Made by a program: the position numbers and the translations under genes
The notes under the pieces: model-generated
The model's database searches: none
What the model was told of the DNA's origin: nothing
What the model saw: the letters and a program-made list of their open reading frames with translations, nothing else
Assembly (NCBI GenBank): GCA_977006965.1
Contig: CDRMUB010000001.1
Span: 1 to 64,000, forward strand
Reading direction: 5' to 3'
Source: Phymatolithon calcareum
Lineage: Eukaryota > Rhodophyta > Florideophyceae > Hapalidiales
Length of the DNA stretch: 64,000 bases
Shown here: one piece after another, positions 1-11,178 of the stretch
Layout of the letters: each line of letters begins with the position of its first letter
Numbering within the stretch: the stretch's first letter is position 1

Positions 1-762
1 ACAGCGAAAATGCACTGCGGGAATACAGCGTAATTCTGGCCCAAAGAAACGAAATAAATTTTGGGCCATAGTGCTGCCGTGCTGTTTCAGTGTGTAGTGG
101 AAAAAAGAATGTGCTCTATTGGCTACTTTGGTGTGCCTTGCATATTGGAAAATATTGACGGGGCTGCACTGTCAATCAATGAAAATGTATTTTGCAATGT
201 CAAGCGTATGGTTTTGTATGATAAGAAATCCGGGTGCCAAAACAGGGACATTCTATTGGCTACGGGTTAGTTCCCGGGATGCGTCGGCGGGTAACTGCAT
301 TTGATTTTAACTGTATGAGCCGGATATCGTGTAATGAAAATGCTGGATACGTGGAAGAGGCTGTAATTACGCGAGGTCGTTTCGTACTATGGAGATAATC
401 TATTGGTCGAGAGTATTTGCTAGCAATGAGCAATGGTGATGATTGCATGATTGATCCCGGACCCTTCTCCTTCGGGATGTGAGAGTTGCTGTTCGCTCTT
501 CCACTGTGAACAATGAAAATAGGGAATAGAAAATTGTTGGTGGTGTTAGGGAATTCGTAGTGCTGTTGAGAATAAGAATAGGTGTTCAGGTCCAGAAGAG
601 GTTGATGGTTAGCAGAGGGTAAGCTGAAAGATAATGAACAAATTTTCGGGGATGGGAATAGGGGAATAGGGAAATATATGTAAAATAGATCATATATGTA
701 GGCAGCGCACAGTATCCGGCGAGGTCCGCAGAGCACACGTGACGGAACGCGAAGTCAGTACT
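1..762. other. Upstream region, no gene recognised
   Basis: I see no convincing gene here. The short open frames lack recognisable domains. Two TATA-like stretches (ATATAT at 674-679 and 692-697) lie about 65 to 90 bases before the first ATG of the helicase gene at 763 and could belong to its promoter. The region before that is ordinary mixed-composition sequence without clear repeats. Confidence 0.4.
674..697 (+). promoter_or_regulatory. Possible TATA elements of Hel-1
   Basis: Two ATATAT motifs separated by a short A-rich stretch lie upstream of the ATG at 763. Position and composition fit a TATA box, but there is no independent evidence for a transcription start. Confidence 0.25.
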
Positions 763-3700
763 ATGCTTGACGAAGACGTTACTTTGCTCTCCACTCACGA
801 CATTCGACCATGTCCAGAGACGGCGTCATTTATTTGTGCGAAAGAAGGGTGCGGGGTGGAGGTTCCGGCGATCCGCAAGGCATTCGTTCAGCATTTGAGG
901 AGAAATGGACATTTTGCTGGTCACGGAGAAGCTGTGGGTCTCTGGCGTGCCGCGGATCGGTGTGCCGAGTCGTTCCCTAAGAACCACTCACTACGAGAAA
1001 AGTATCGATTTGGAGGTGCACGGCACGGACGACTTTCGCCGATCGATGGTCTTGTTGTCGTGCAAGGCAAGTGCTGTCCTAAATGCGACATTTTGTTTGA
1101 AGGGGACAGCACTTTGCGTCGTCACAGCACTATGGTGCACAAGACAAGCATTTCAAGAAAGACTGTGCGATTTCTGAGAACGTTGTCGTGCCAAAGTTTG
1201 TCTCGCGTGAATTCTTCTAAAAAGCTCTTCCTGATCGAAGATGTGGAGGCAAGCAACGATCTCAGCCGAGATGGTGATGCTGATATTACCGCTGCTGTTG
1301 CCAGATACGACCCTGCAGAAGTATCGCCGACGTATATTCGGGCGGCAAGTGATCGCGAAAAGAGCGGCTTTGTCAGCCTCGCCAAGTGCCAAGAGCGCCT
1401 TGACGCTGTCGGCCTCTCTCTTGGCGATGCACGGCGTCTCATTCGGCTAGGGGAAGCCGGTCGCGAGTCTGCTCTTGTGTCATCGCAAACGGTTAAGCAG
1501 CTGTTTGTCGATGCGCGAGAGCTGTTCCGCGCGGTGGACAGTTTTCGGTCCACCTTGGTAAATATTAGGCCAGGCGGAACACTGGAGAAGAAGAAGCCGT
1601 TTCAGTTCCTTAACGACGACCAACGTGGGGATCGATCACTCGACCGGTATGTTCGGAGCGCGCGTATGCTCGTTGTCATGGCTCTTCGAGTTCATCGAGA
1701 CAGGCAGAAGTATGCCGGGATTTCGATGAGCCCTGCTCTTGTGGGCGCACTCAATGACCTTTCAAGTGACAATGGCACTGACGAGGAGACTGTGTGCATG
1801 AAGGTGCACCGGGTGCTGTGCAGAATTTTCTTCGAGAGGAGCAGCGTCCCCGGAGGGTCTGTCAGGCTCTTCTCTTTCGCCGTGGCCGCCTGTATGTGCG
1901 TTGGCGGTGAGACGATGGACCGCCTGCACTTCAAGCAAGGACGTCAAGTTGCTCCGGAAGTGACGGGCATTCTATACGCGGCGTCCTGCTGTGCTCTTCT
2001 GGAGATGCGAAGGTACAGTGACGAAGAGAGGCGTGTAGAGGTGGAAGCGGAGATGCAATCGGCGATGTGCACTGGGGCAAAATTCGGATTGTCCGTCTTC
2101 GTGGACATGCGGTCGATCTGCACCTCTGTTCGAGCAGAGGAGACGCTAGAGAACATGTTCGACAAATTTGGAGTTCATAGTCGGTGCGGGTTTATGGGAG
2201 GAATCGAGGTTTCGGCCGACGATGTGAACGATGAGCACAGTGAGGACAATGTGGGCGGTGGGAACCGTATTGTGCCTTCAGTCCGACGTACTGTGCGGTC
2301 AGTGCACAAGGACCTTCGGAAGGCAATCTTTGTTTATTTGCTGAAGGAGAAGATGCTGCCACCGAGGTTTCGTGAGGAGTGCTCATCGATCTTGGACGAA
2401 GAGAGCAATATGGTACCAGGGTACTGGGCTTTGGCTGACGTTCGGAACAGCGAGTTTGTTCGTCGGTGTAATCGGTGGATCCGCGAAGAGATGCTACCGT
2501 GTTTACCGGCAGCCGAGCTGGATGCATGGACTAAAGCGGCAAGAAACCTAGTTCCATTGTTCCTTACGGTACTGCACCTCGGCGCTGGAGGGCCTGGGCG
2601 CGGGACGGAGATCGGTAGTATGGGACTGCGGAACACTCCGAGTTGCAAACGTGCTATCTTCTTCGTGGGCCAAGATGTGATGATCAAACCAAAGTTCAAC
2701 AAGAGTCGAAGCGTGCGTCAATGTCGAAACTTTTTTATATCGCGACATCTGGACGAGGAGACGTCATTTCCTTTCAAGGCGTTTCTACTGCTTGTGCACC
2801 CTGTCATGGTGCAGTATGCGGAAATGAAGGAACAGTCGGTAGAAGTTCCGGCTGGTGCAGAAGGGGAAGCCATACTGCGAGCGCGGTGGCTTCTCCGGGA
2901 CAGTGTCTGTCTCGGAGTTGTGAAGCCTGAACGGGTCGCCGAACGGATCGGAACGGTGTTTGCTAAGTACAAGTTTCCTCTGAGTTTCTCGCAGTTCCGT
3001 CAGTGGCAGCGCAGTTTCGTGAAGATGAAGGGTCGGGAGTCTTACCTTGCGAAGTGTTTGGCTCTGGAAGGGACGGAAGGAGAAGATATTGGCGACGATA
3101 ATGACGGCGTCGATCGGGCCGCGGTTCTGCAGGCTGGTCATACTTTGAGGACAGCAACTTTGTTTTACGCGCAATCAAGTCGTCTCGGTGATGACTCTTT
3201 GGAACCAGACGAACAAGTTGTGGAGATGTTCCGTCTCGCGTCGTATGAGTGGCAGACGGACATTGGGTTGCGCACGAAGACGGCTTCGCGATCTGGAGAT
3301 GGCGAGAGGAGCAGTCCAGGAACGGGTGGGAAAGATATGACGGAACAGCAGCTGGCAGTGTTGGCAGATGTTGTGGCAGACCGGGTTTTTAAGAAATTGG
3401 AGTCAGTGACACAATCAAGAGGTTGTGTTTCTGGCTTTAATTATGATCCGGAATCTGTCGATAACGTTTGTCGGAGACTGTTTTCAGAAGAAGCCATCTT
3501 GAATGCGATACTATCCGTAGATGCAGCTCCTTCCGGCGTGTCGCCAAGGAGAAGTTCTGGTTCTTGCGGGAATGGGTTTGATGCAACGAATGCGCTGCGG
3601 AAGGTGACGAGAAATGCGAGCGTTGAATTCCGATCGGCGGAGCAGAAGTTTGCCATGGAGGCGGTCGCTGGCAGAAGATCGGATGTTGCTGTCATTCTAG

Positions 3701-5517
3701 CTACCGGTTGCGGAAAGACAGCAGTTGTCATGGGGCCGATTCTGTACGAGGCTGGAGTAACCATGTGGGTATCGCCGCTGCGAGCGCTTCTGTACGAGAC
3801 GAAGGACCGTCTTCTGCGCGCTGGTATCTGTGTGCAACGCCTAGGTCACTATACTGAGTACAGAAGCGGGGTGGGGAGAGTTCTTCTTCTCGCACCGGAG
3901 GAGATCGGTCGTCCTGAGTTGCATGGTATTACCAACCGATTGAGAAGTCAAGGAAATCTTAATCGCATTGTGATCGACGAAGCACACATTCCGCTTTTTG
4001 CGCACACCTACCGCACGAGCATGGTAAGAATGCAGAGCATGGCCGACCTCAGCATTAACTGTCAACGGGTGTTGCTAACTGCAACAGCACCGCAAGCAAT
4101 GCTGGAGCGCATTGCACCGATATGCGGAGTAGATGTGGACGGACTTGAGGTGATTCGTGGAGACCCGTGCCGGCCCAACCTTTGTTTAAATGTCGTACGG
4201 CTTGCAGACAGCAGTATGGGAACTCTGAAGAGACTTGTTGTCGTAGAAATCCGGCTGGCAGTAGCTAGGTGTCGATCGGGCAGTGGAGAAGGAGCGTGGG
4301 GGCTTGTTGTATGCCTAACGATCGCGAATGTTGAGCTGTTTGTGAAAGCAGTACAAGAAGCGTCCATCCGTGGCGTTTCTGTGTTGAAGTATCACAGCAA
4401 ATTGAGCGACGAAGAACGGCGAAGGGCGAGCATGCTGTGGGAGAAGGCGAAGAAGGATGTGTTAACCGTCATGATCGCAACCGATGGGTTCTGGACCGGG
4501 ACAGATGCACCGAATGTTCGGTCTGTGATTGTGGCCGGTGGTGCGCGCTCGCTTGTTGAGTTTTGGCAAGGATGCCGAAGGGGTGGACGGGACGTGAAGA
4601 AAGCGAATGTAACTGTACTCTACCACTGTGGTCTCTTGTCTCGGGCACGTGGAGGAGATGTGCCTGCTGTGATCGAAGGTGTCGGAAGTTTCAATGAGTG
4701 GGCTGAAAATGACAAAGAATGCCGACGCCTTCGAATGGAACGGTTCCTCGAAGGTCTTGCAAGCTATCCCACATGCATTGAGCGTGGAGTAGGTTCTGTA
4801 GCGGTGGAGCTGTGCGACATTTGCAAGGACAAGAGAGGGACAGTGAGCGAGGGCCAGATTGAAGACCGTGGAGTTGTCGTTTGCGGGAGCAAACGACTGT
4901 CGGAGGAGGAGGTGGAGAGAGCGAAGAAGAAGAGGAAGGAGTCGCAAGAGCAGTCGATCGAGGAAGTAGAACGAATGCGACGCTGGGGGCGAGAGCTGTC
5001 CAAATACTGCATTGCTTGTTTGGTGATGACGTGCTTGAGCAGAGAGTTCCGCGAGGAACCCACGGCGTATGGACTCATGATGCAAGACGACGTGCGCAGC
5101 TGCAACATGGAGCGGTGCAGGTGTACAAGAAGTGTGTGCATGCGCTGCATGCAACCCGGACACTGGACGAATAAGTGCAATGTTCTGCAGTCGGTGCAAG
5201 CGTCGCAGTATTCGAGGTGCAGGCAAAGTTTCATGCAAGAAGTTCGGGGAAGGAACGTACACAGTGCAAGCGAATACGGGAGACAGGGTGCGTGCCCTTA
5301 CGAGTCGATCACGAAACTGGTCCTCTTCTGTTATGGGGACGCTCGTGCCCGGCAGTTGATATGGAATGCTTTTCCTGCATTGAGAAGCGGACGGATGAAG
5401 GTGGCAAAAGACGTGGCGGACTGGCTGTTGAGCGGCAGCGTGGAGGAGCCTGGAGCGCTGTTTGAGGTGATGAATTGGGCGCATAGAGAGTTTAAGCTAC
5501 ATGTGTTTGGATTGTAG
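763..5517 (+). CDS. OrsD-type zinc-finger / recombinase-like / RecQ-like helicase (Hel-1)
   Basis: Predicted nuclear DNA helicase of 1584 residues. I chose ATG 763 over the upstream GTG at 739 because the gene is eukaryotic. Order of parts: two zinc fingers in the first ~130 residues (a C..C..HLRRNGH finger, then CPKC with a later HSTMVH), resembling OrsD/DUF3505; a long middle region with RGTE near residue 613 and GHT..Y with H793 and Y802 nine apart, as in tyrosine recombinases; then SF2 motifs, with Walker A TGCGKT at 981-986, DEAH at 1072-1075, TAT near 1107, a RecQ-like GTDAP motif near 1245 and motif VI QGCRRGGRD at 1269-1277; and a CCHC knuckle (CMRCMQPGHWTNKC) at 1459-1472. Compared with Hel-3, the histidine of the recombinase HxxR is a glutamine (RQWQR), so recombination may be lost. 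It lacks the partner genes B and A beside it. It is clearly diverged from Hel-2 and Hel-3. Confidence 0.85.
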   Translation: MLDEDVTLLSTHDIRPCPETASFICAKEGCGVEVPAIRKAFVQHLRRNGHFAGHGEAVGLWRAADRCAESFPKNHSLREKYRFGGARHGRLSPIDGLVVVQGKCCPKCDILFEGDSTLRRHSTMVHKTSISRKTVRFLRTLSCQSLSRVNSSKKLFLIEDVEASNDLSRDGDADITAAVARYDPAEVSPTYIRAASDREKSGFVSLAKCQERLDAVGLSLGDARRLIRLGEAGRESALVSSQTVKQLFVDARELFRAVDSFRSTLVNIRPGGTLEKKKPFQFLNDDQRGDRSLDRYVRSARMLVVMALRVHRDRQKYAGISMSPALVGALNDLSSDNGTDEETVCMKVHRVLCRIFFERSSVPGGSVRLFSFAVAACMCVGGETMDRLHFKQGRQVAPEVTGILYAASCCALLEMRRYSDEERRVEVEAEMQSAMCTGAKFGLSVFVDMRSICTSVRAEETLENMFDKFGVHSRCGFMGGIEVSADDVNDEHSEDNVGGGNRIVPSVRRTVRSVHKDLRKAIFVYLLKEKMLPPRFREECSSILDEESNMVPGYWALADVRNSEFVRRCNRWIREEMLPCLPAAELDAWTKAARNLVPLFLTVLHLGAGGPGRGTEIGSMGLRNTPSCKRAIFFVGQDVMIKPKFNKSRSVRQCRNFFISRHLDEETSFPFKAFLLLVHPVMVQYAEMKEQSVEVPAGAEGEAILRARWLLRDSVCLGVVKPERVAERIGTVFAKYKFPLSFSQFRQWQRSFVKMKGRESYLAKCLALEGTEGEDIGDDNDGVDRAAVLQAGHTLRTATLFYAQSSRLGDDSLEPDEQVVEMFRLASYEWQTDIGLRTKTASRSGDGERSSPGTGGKDMTEQQLAVLADVVADRVFKKLESVTQSRGCVSGFNYDPESVDNVCRRLFSEEAILNAILSVDAAPSGVSPRRSSGSCGNGFDATNALRKVTRNASVEFRSAEQKFAMEAVAGRRSDVAVILATGCGKTAVVMGPILYEAGVTMWVSPLRALLYETKDRLLRAGICVQRLGHYTEYRSGVGRVLLLAPEEIGRPELHGITNRLRSQGNLNRIVIDEAHIPLFAHTYRTSMVRMQSMADLSINCQRVLLTATAPQAMLERIAPICGVDVDGLEVIRGDPCRPNLCLNVVRLADSSMGTLKRLVVVEIRLAVARCRSGSGEGAWGLVVCLTIANVELFVKAVQEASIRGVSVLKYHSKLSDEERRRASMLWEKAKKDVLTVMIATDGFWTGTDAPNVRSVIVAGGARSLVEFWQGCRRGGRDVKKANVTVLYHCGLLSRARGGDVPAVIEGVGSFNEWAENDKECRRLRMERFLEGLASYPTCIERGVGSVAVELCDICKDKRGTVSEGQIEDRGVVVCGSKRLSEEEVERAKKKRKESQEQSIEEVERMRRWGRELSKYCIACLVMTCLSREFREEPTAYGLMMQDDVRSCNMERCRCTRSVCMRCMQPGHWTNKCNVLQSVQASQYSRCRQSFMQEVRGRNVHSASEYGRQGACPYESITKLVLFCYGDARARQLIWNAFPALRSGRMKVAKDVADWLLSGSVEEPGALFEVMNWAHREFKLHVFGL

Positions 5518-5523
5518 ACATGC

Positions 5524-5542
5524 TCTACTCTAAAAGAGTAGA
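5524..5542. terminator. Small hairpin just after Hel-1 stop
   Basis: TCTACTCT, three A residues, then AGAGTAGA form a perfect 8-bp stem starting seven bases after the Hel-1 stop codon. It could stabilise or end the transcript. Its function is not shown. Its position parallels the AGAGATCT palindromes after Hel-2 and Hel-3. Confidence 0.35.
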
Positions 5543-5755
5543 AGTAGTTTGAGATTTGATTGATGGAAATGTAGTAAAAATGAAAGAAATTGTATGCGTT
5601 TAAGCGGAAGTAGTAAGAAAAGAGATGAGGTAGGGGTAGCATGGAAGAAGCAGTGGAATTCATGAGTCTTGATAGGTAGGGAAGATTGGGTAGACACTTG
5701 GAATAGTGTATAGCTGCTACACATTTCGAATCATAGCAATATGATACCCAGTTGA

Positions 5756-5826
5756 TTTCGAAGGGTGGAGTTTCAAAGCTGCATTTTTTGTGGAAAAATG
5801 CAGCTTTGAAACTCCACCCTTCGAAA
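5756..5826. repeat. Perfect 33-bp inverted repeat, 5-base loop
   Basis: Arms 5756-5788 and 5794-5826 are exact reverse complements around the loop TGTGG. No mismatch is visible over 33 pairs. It stands 27 bases before the fold-back element FB1 in the gap between two helicase genes. It may be a hairpin left by a fold-back transposon, or a transcribed hairpin feeding small-RNA production. The sequence does not decide. Confidence 0.85.
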
Positions 5827-5852
5827 ACAAGGCCCTATACTGTTTCTGGGTT

Positions 5853-6040
5853 GGGGGGAATGGCGCTAAGTCTGAGAAATAATTGAAAAATAGAATTAGT
5901 GGGGGGAATGGCGCTGAAATTATATGCGTTTCCGGGCCGTACGGGCATGCATGCGAATACGGCCTGTATTCGACGGTGATTTTCAGCGCCATTCCCCCCA
6001 AAGTTAAAATTCACTAATTTTTTGTGTCGCCATTCCCCCC
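5853..6040. mobile_element. Double fold-back element FB1 (188 bp, MITE-like)
   Basis: The terminal motif GGGGGGAATGGCGC occurs twice on the left (5853-5866 and 5901-5914) and its complement twice on the right (GCGCCATTCCCCCC at 5986-5999, and a GCCATTCCCCCC version at 6029-6040). A further inner inverted repeat (ATACGGCC type) sits around a CATGCATGC core near 5946. No coding sequence. The internal segment is related to that of FB2 at 17241-17436, although the terminal motifs differ. No clear target-site duplication was found. Confidence 0.75.
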
Positions 6041-6313
6041 ACCTGCCAAATTGCCTGGAACGAAATAATTTCTTTCCTGACAGAAGAATTATTCTTTACA
6101 GTTTATATGACAGGATAGCTTCGTGTCTGAGCGTCTATTATTGAAACAGCTTTAGGACGTCGTCGACCACTTCGTGAGCAGGATCTGTACTTAACGAGAT
6201 CTCCAATTGGACAATGCAATGGATTCCCATGGTGGACTGCTATCACGCTTGTACACTCGCGCGTTCGACTTCTCACTCTTACACGTCACTCAATCTCCCG
6301 ATATCGCGTGGAT
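6041..6313. other. Upstream region of Hel-2
   Basis: About 270 bases without a gene. I see no clear TATA box and no resemblance to the sequence before Hel-3, so the left end of the duplicated element cannot be fixed from here. Confidence 0.3.
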
Positions 6314-9300
6314 ATGGAGGATAATGATGTATCAGATCTGCGGGAAGCTGATTTAGCTCAGCTGGGCCAACAACACATTCGACCATGTGCGGCAACCGGG
6401 TCGTTTATTTGTTCGAGGCCGACGACATGCGGGTTTCAGATTGCGTGCACGAAGAAATCATTCCTGCAGCATCTCAAGCGGTGCGGACATGAGCTCACAA
6501 CCGCAGAGTCGGTCCATTTATGGAACTGCGCTCTTCGGTCCTCGGCTGTTTTTACTATGCCCCACCCACATCGTGAAGCATACCGTCAAGGCTGTGGAAG
6601 TCAAGGAGAGCTTCCTCCGATTGACGGTTTGCCTGTCGTCATGGCTTTGAAGTGTCCACGCTGTGATGTTCTCGCGGAGTCAGCGGATACGATTCGTAGG
6701 CACAGCAAGAATGTTCACAGCTCATGAATTTCTAGATCGACTATCCGGTCTCTGGTGGCAGTGCCCTGTCAGTCTTTATCGCGGAAGAAGGCCGCGAAGA
6801 AACTGTTTATGGTGTCGACGACAGAAGAGAATGCGGAGCCCGTAGCGTGTTCTGAGAGATTGATGCATGCCGTTGCTACCTATGATCCTGGACAAGTTCC
6901 GGGGTCTCATATTCGTGCTGCTAGCGATCGCGAAAAAAGCAGTTTTGTGAGCCTTGCGCAATGTCAAGAACGCCTGGATAGTCAGGGTCTTGAAATGGAA
7001 GATGCTTGGTCACTTGTACGGTTTCCCACCACAAACGATGATACACGCATTTTATCTGTTGCAAATCATCAGTCGAAAGCTCTGGAAGGCCTGTTTGTGG
7101 AAGCTCGGGAGCTGTTTACAACTATCGACAGCTTTCGGTCGACATTGTTGATCATTGTAACAAGTGGTACTCTGGATAAGAAAAATAGATTTCGATTTCT
7201 CCCGAACGACAGGGGTGGAAACAGCACCGTGGAGAAGTATTCGAGAAATGCTCGCATGCTTCTCCTCGTGGCGTGCCGTGTGTACCTTGATCGAGTCAAG
7301 TACCCTAAGATCACCATGTCAGTGGAGCAATGCATGGCGGCGGAGCAGCTGATATGTGCATGCGGACCTGACGCGGACCGTGAAGCTGTACAAGAGAAGG
7401 TGCATCGCTTGCTCTATGCTGTGCTCTTTCAGGAGAGCAGTATTGGTCGTGGAAGCACTAGACTTTTCTCGTCTGCCGTTGCTGCATGTCTCTGTGTTGC
7501 TGGAGACAGTGTGGACAAGCTCTTCTTTAAGCAAGGAGACCAACTGTCTCCGATAATTTCGGCTATTCTCTATGCAGGGTCATGCTGTGCTCTGCTAGAG
7601 ATTCGAAAGTACTCGGAAGAAGCGATGACAGCCGAGGTGGAAGAGACTGTGGAAAGGATGCTGGGACCGGAGGCCAAGGCCGGAATATCCGTTTTTGTTG
7701 ACTTGCGGTCGATATGCGGCACCGTGCGAGCGGAAGAGGTTGTTGAGAACAGGTACAGGAAGTGTCCCACTCACGAACACTGTGGAATGGTTCGGGGAAT
7801 TGAGCTAAGTGGAGTCAAGCTTGGAGCCGCTGTCCTTAATATGCAGGCAGATCTACGGAAGAAGATCTTTGAGGTTTTGCTGAAATCGAAGGCGCTTCCT
7901 AATGATTTTCGAGTATCTTGTGACAAGATGGTGGATGATGTGGAGAAAACGACGCCGGGGTACTGGGCTCTAGCAGACGTGCGAAATGCAGCATTTGTCG
8001 GGCAATGCACTACATGGATGCAGCTGAATGTTGTGGCAGATATAGCGGATTGTGACCTCGGGGCATGGTGCCAGGCTGCGAAAGACCTCGTGCCACTCTT
8101 GCTGTGCACAGTTCATTTGTCCGGTGGAGCGCCAAGCCGCGGAACCGAGCTTGGGAGCATGTCGCTGCGGAATACACACAGTAAGAAGCGCGCATTCTTT
8201 TTTGTTGTGCACGAAATCATGATTATTCCGACGTTTCACAAGATGCGAGCAATACTTCGAGGTGCAATGAGCTTCATTTCGCGGCACCTGGACAAGGAGA
8301 CTTCGTTTCTATTTAAAGGGTTTTTCTTGTTGGTGCATCCAGTTATCGTAGCACATGCGGGAATAGAAGACGAGTCAGTACCCGTACCGGTCGGTTTGGA
8401 AGGGGAGCAGCTGCTCCGGAAGCGATCACTGGTTCGAGACAGTGTTTTTTTAGGGACGATGGAGGCTGAGGACGTGACCCGCGAGATAGGGCGTGTGTTT
8501 GCTCAATACGAAATTGAATTCACATTCTCTTTGTACAGGCATTGGCAAAGAGGTTATGCGAAGGAGCGAGGAGCAAAGTCAGCGATGGGGCGATGCTACC
8601 GGATGGAGACCGGTGAGGATGAGTTTGAAGACGACGAGACTTTGGACGGGACATTCGAAGCAAGCATATTGCAAGCCGGACATTCGATGCGTACGGCGCG
8701 ATTAAGCTACGCGCAGACGGGCCGGCTAGGAGAGCTGTCCGCTGGAGCTACTGAGGAAAAGATGGACTTGTTTCGCCAGGCATCGTACGAGTGGCACCAA
8801 GACCTTGGACTGCGGAAGATGGAGGATGGAACTGCGGAGGTGTGCAATGGACAGTTCGGCGTACCGATTGGAGGGCCGGAGGTGTCGAATGGCCAGTCCG
8901 GGTGTCAGACGATCGCAAGTGGAAATGAACGCATGAGCCCGGCAGTGATGAGGAGTATGTCGGAGTCTATAGCGAGCCTTGTTCTCCAGCGACTCGGGTC
9001 TCAGAGCATTACCCCTCAAAGTGTGTGTCGTCGACTTGATTTCGAGGAAGAGGCGTCAGAAACTGTGCAATATGACTTGAGCGTGGAGCCGACAGGGATT
9101 TCATCCGAACGAAGGCATGGATTCGAAGCTCTTCAAGCACTTCGGAAGGTGACGAGGGATCCACAAGCCGAATTTCCGTCGGACGAGCAGCGAAAGGCCA
9201 TGGAGGCGATTGCTGAGAATCGGAGTGATGTTGCCGTTGTCCTGTCGACTGGATGCGGGAAGACGGCAGTTGTGATGGGACCGATTGTGTACGAGCACGG

Positions 9301-11062
9301 GGTAACGGTGTGGGTATGTCCTCTTAGAGCGCTACGGCAGGAAACGAAGGAACGCTTGGAGCGTGCCGGTATTACAGCGCATTGTTCGGAGTCGTATGCG
9401 GACGAAGTGCATGGACTTGGAAATGTACTTCTCGTTGCGCCGGAGGAGATTGGAATATCGGAGTTGAGTGGAGTTTTGAATCGTTTGAGTCAAGCAGGCA
9501 ATTTGAACCGTATTGTCATTGACGAGGCGCACATACCTCTGTTTTCACGTGCATACCGGGAGTGCATGGTGCGATTGCAGACGGTGGGAGCGGTGGGATG
9601 GAAAGGACAGCGGGTACTGCTAACGGCGACTGCTCCAAAGACGATGCTTGTGCGTATTGCACCTATTTGTGGAGTCGAACGAGATGGTCTGGAAGTTATC
9701 CGAGGTGACCCTTGTCGACCGAATCTTGTAATTAATGTTCTGGATCTCGAAGGCAGCAAGATGGACACGCTGAAGAAGGAAATTGTGATTCAAGTCCGCC
9801 TTGCGTCTGCAAGAGCTCGACGAGCGGCATTGATAGAGAAGCGCAAGGAATTCGGAGCCAAGTGTTTGATTGTGTGCCTAACGATAGCGGACGTGCATCT
9901 CGTTGTGGAAACGTTGAAGAGGCAAAAGTATAAGCACGTAAATGTGCTGATGTACCACAGCAAGATGAAGACGGAGCATCGGAATGAATCACAGTCGATG
10001 TGGAAGCTAGCCAAGCCGGACAAGCTTACTGTTATGGTGGCAACGGATGGATTCTCTACTGGTACAGATGCGCCTGACGTCCGCAGCGTTAATATTGCGG
10101 GAGGGTCAAGATCATTGATCGAGTTGTGGCAATCGTGCGGTCGTGGAGGTCGAGATGGGAAGGCGGCATATGTTACCGTTCTGTTCCATGGTGGTCACTT
10201 AACTCGAGCGTCAGCAGGGAACGTGACAGAGCCAATTGAAGGAGCAGGAAACTTTGAAGAGTGGGCCAGGAACAAGTCACGGTGCAGGCGAGTTGGCATC
10301 GAGGAAACAATGGAAGGATTGGAACAGTACCCTACATGCATGGAGCGGGGGAACGGGACTGAGGCTTGCGACGTGTGCAGGCAAAGAGCGGGCGAATCAA
10401 GAGAACGAGCGCTGGGATGCGGATCTGTGACCGTCTGTGGAAGCAAGCGTCCGTCGGAGACTGAGCTGGAGCGTGCCCATAAGAAGCGAGCACTGGCACA
10501 GCGTGAGTCGGAGGAGCAGACTATTCGAATGAGGAAGTGGGGTAAGGAACTGTCAAAGTATTGTGCGGCGTGCCTCTTCGACGCTTGCACCTCTAGAGAC
10601 TATATGTTTCATCCGAAAGAATATGCGACGCTTGTGCGCGGGAATGTGCAGAAGTGTAATTTGGCATCGTGCCGTCAAATCAAGTTGGTATGCGTGCGGT
10701 GTTTGCAGCCGGAGCATCGTGTTAAGGACTGCAAAGTACTACCATCTGTTCAAGGGACAGGAAAGACACGTTGTCGTCGATGCTTTATTGAAGGGGTGAA
10801 TGGGCGGAATATTCACTGGCCTAGTGAATTTGGGAGAACATTAGCATGTCCCTTCGAGGCGTGCACTAAATTTGTGATGCTTTGCTATCGAAATACGGCA
10901 ACGCGAGAATCGCTGCTGGAGATTGTGCCGATAGAGCGGAGACAGAGGATTAGAAGTGCGACAGAGTTTGCGGATTGGCTGGTGAACGACAATCATGCAG
11001 GAATATTCGAAGCTATGGAATGGGCACACAAGCATTTGAAGCTGAAGTACTTTGATATTTGA
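6314..11062 (+). pseudogene. OrsD-type recombinase/RecQ-like helicase with in-frame stop (Hel-2)
   Basis: Second copy of the helicase, closely related to Hel-3. The frame opens at ATG 6314 and is cut by one TGA at 6725-6727, at a position where Hel-3 has TCA (serine), right after the second zinc finger. The same frame then stays open to 11062, with all recombinase-like (RGTELGS, HWQR, GHS with Y nine residues on) and helicase motifs (GCGKT, DEAH, QSCGRGGRD, CCHC) intact. The lesion is a single base change, so the gene is either freshly dead, read through, or reinitiated at an internal ATG near 6809, giving a protein without zinc fingers. It lacks the nine bases that Hel-3 has near its C-terminus (22930-22938 region). 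An AATAAA at 11086-11091 follows the stop. Confidence 0.8.
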
Positions 11063-11085
11063 ATAGGGAATAGGAAAGCAATTGT

Positions 11086-11091
11086 AATAAA
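11086..11091 (+). terminator. Polyadenylation signal of Hel-2
   Basis: AATAAA begins 24 bases after the helicase stop codon, on the sense strand. The same hexamer is conserved after Hel-3. Confidence 0.5.
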
Positions 11092-11178
11092 TGTGATGGG
11101 AAATGTTTCTATGAATATGTGTGAATTGGTAGTTTGGTAGTTTTGAGTAATATGATAAGAAAATGTTTAGTTTACGTG

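Noticed and set aside
4462-5484. Minus-strand open frame of 340 codons inside Hel-1
   Set aside because: Antisense shadow of the helicase. His/Ser/Arg-rich composition is typical of reversed coding sequence.
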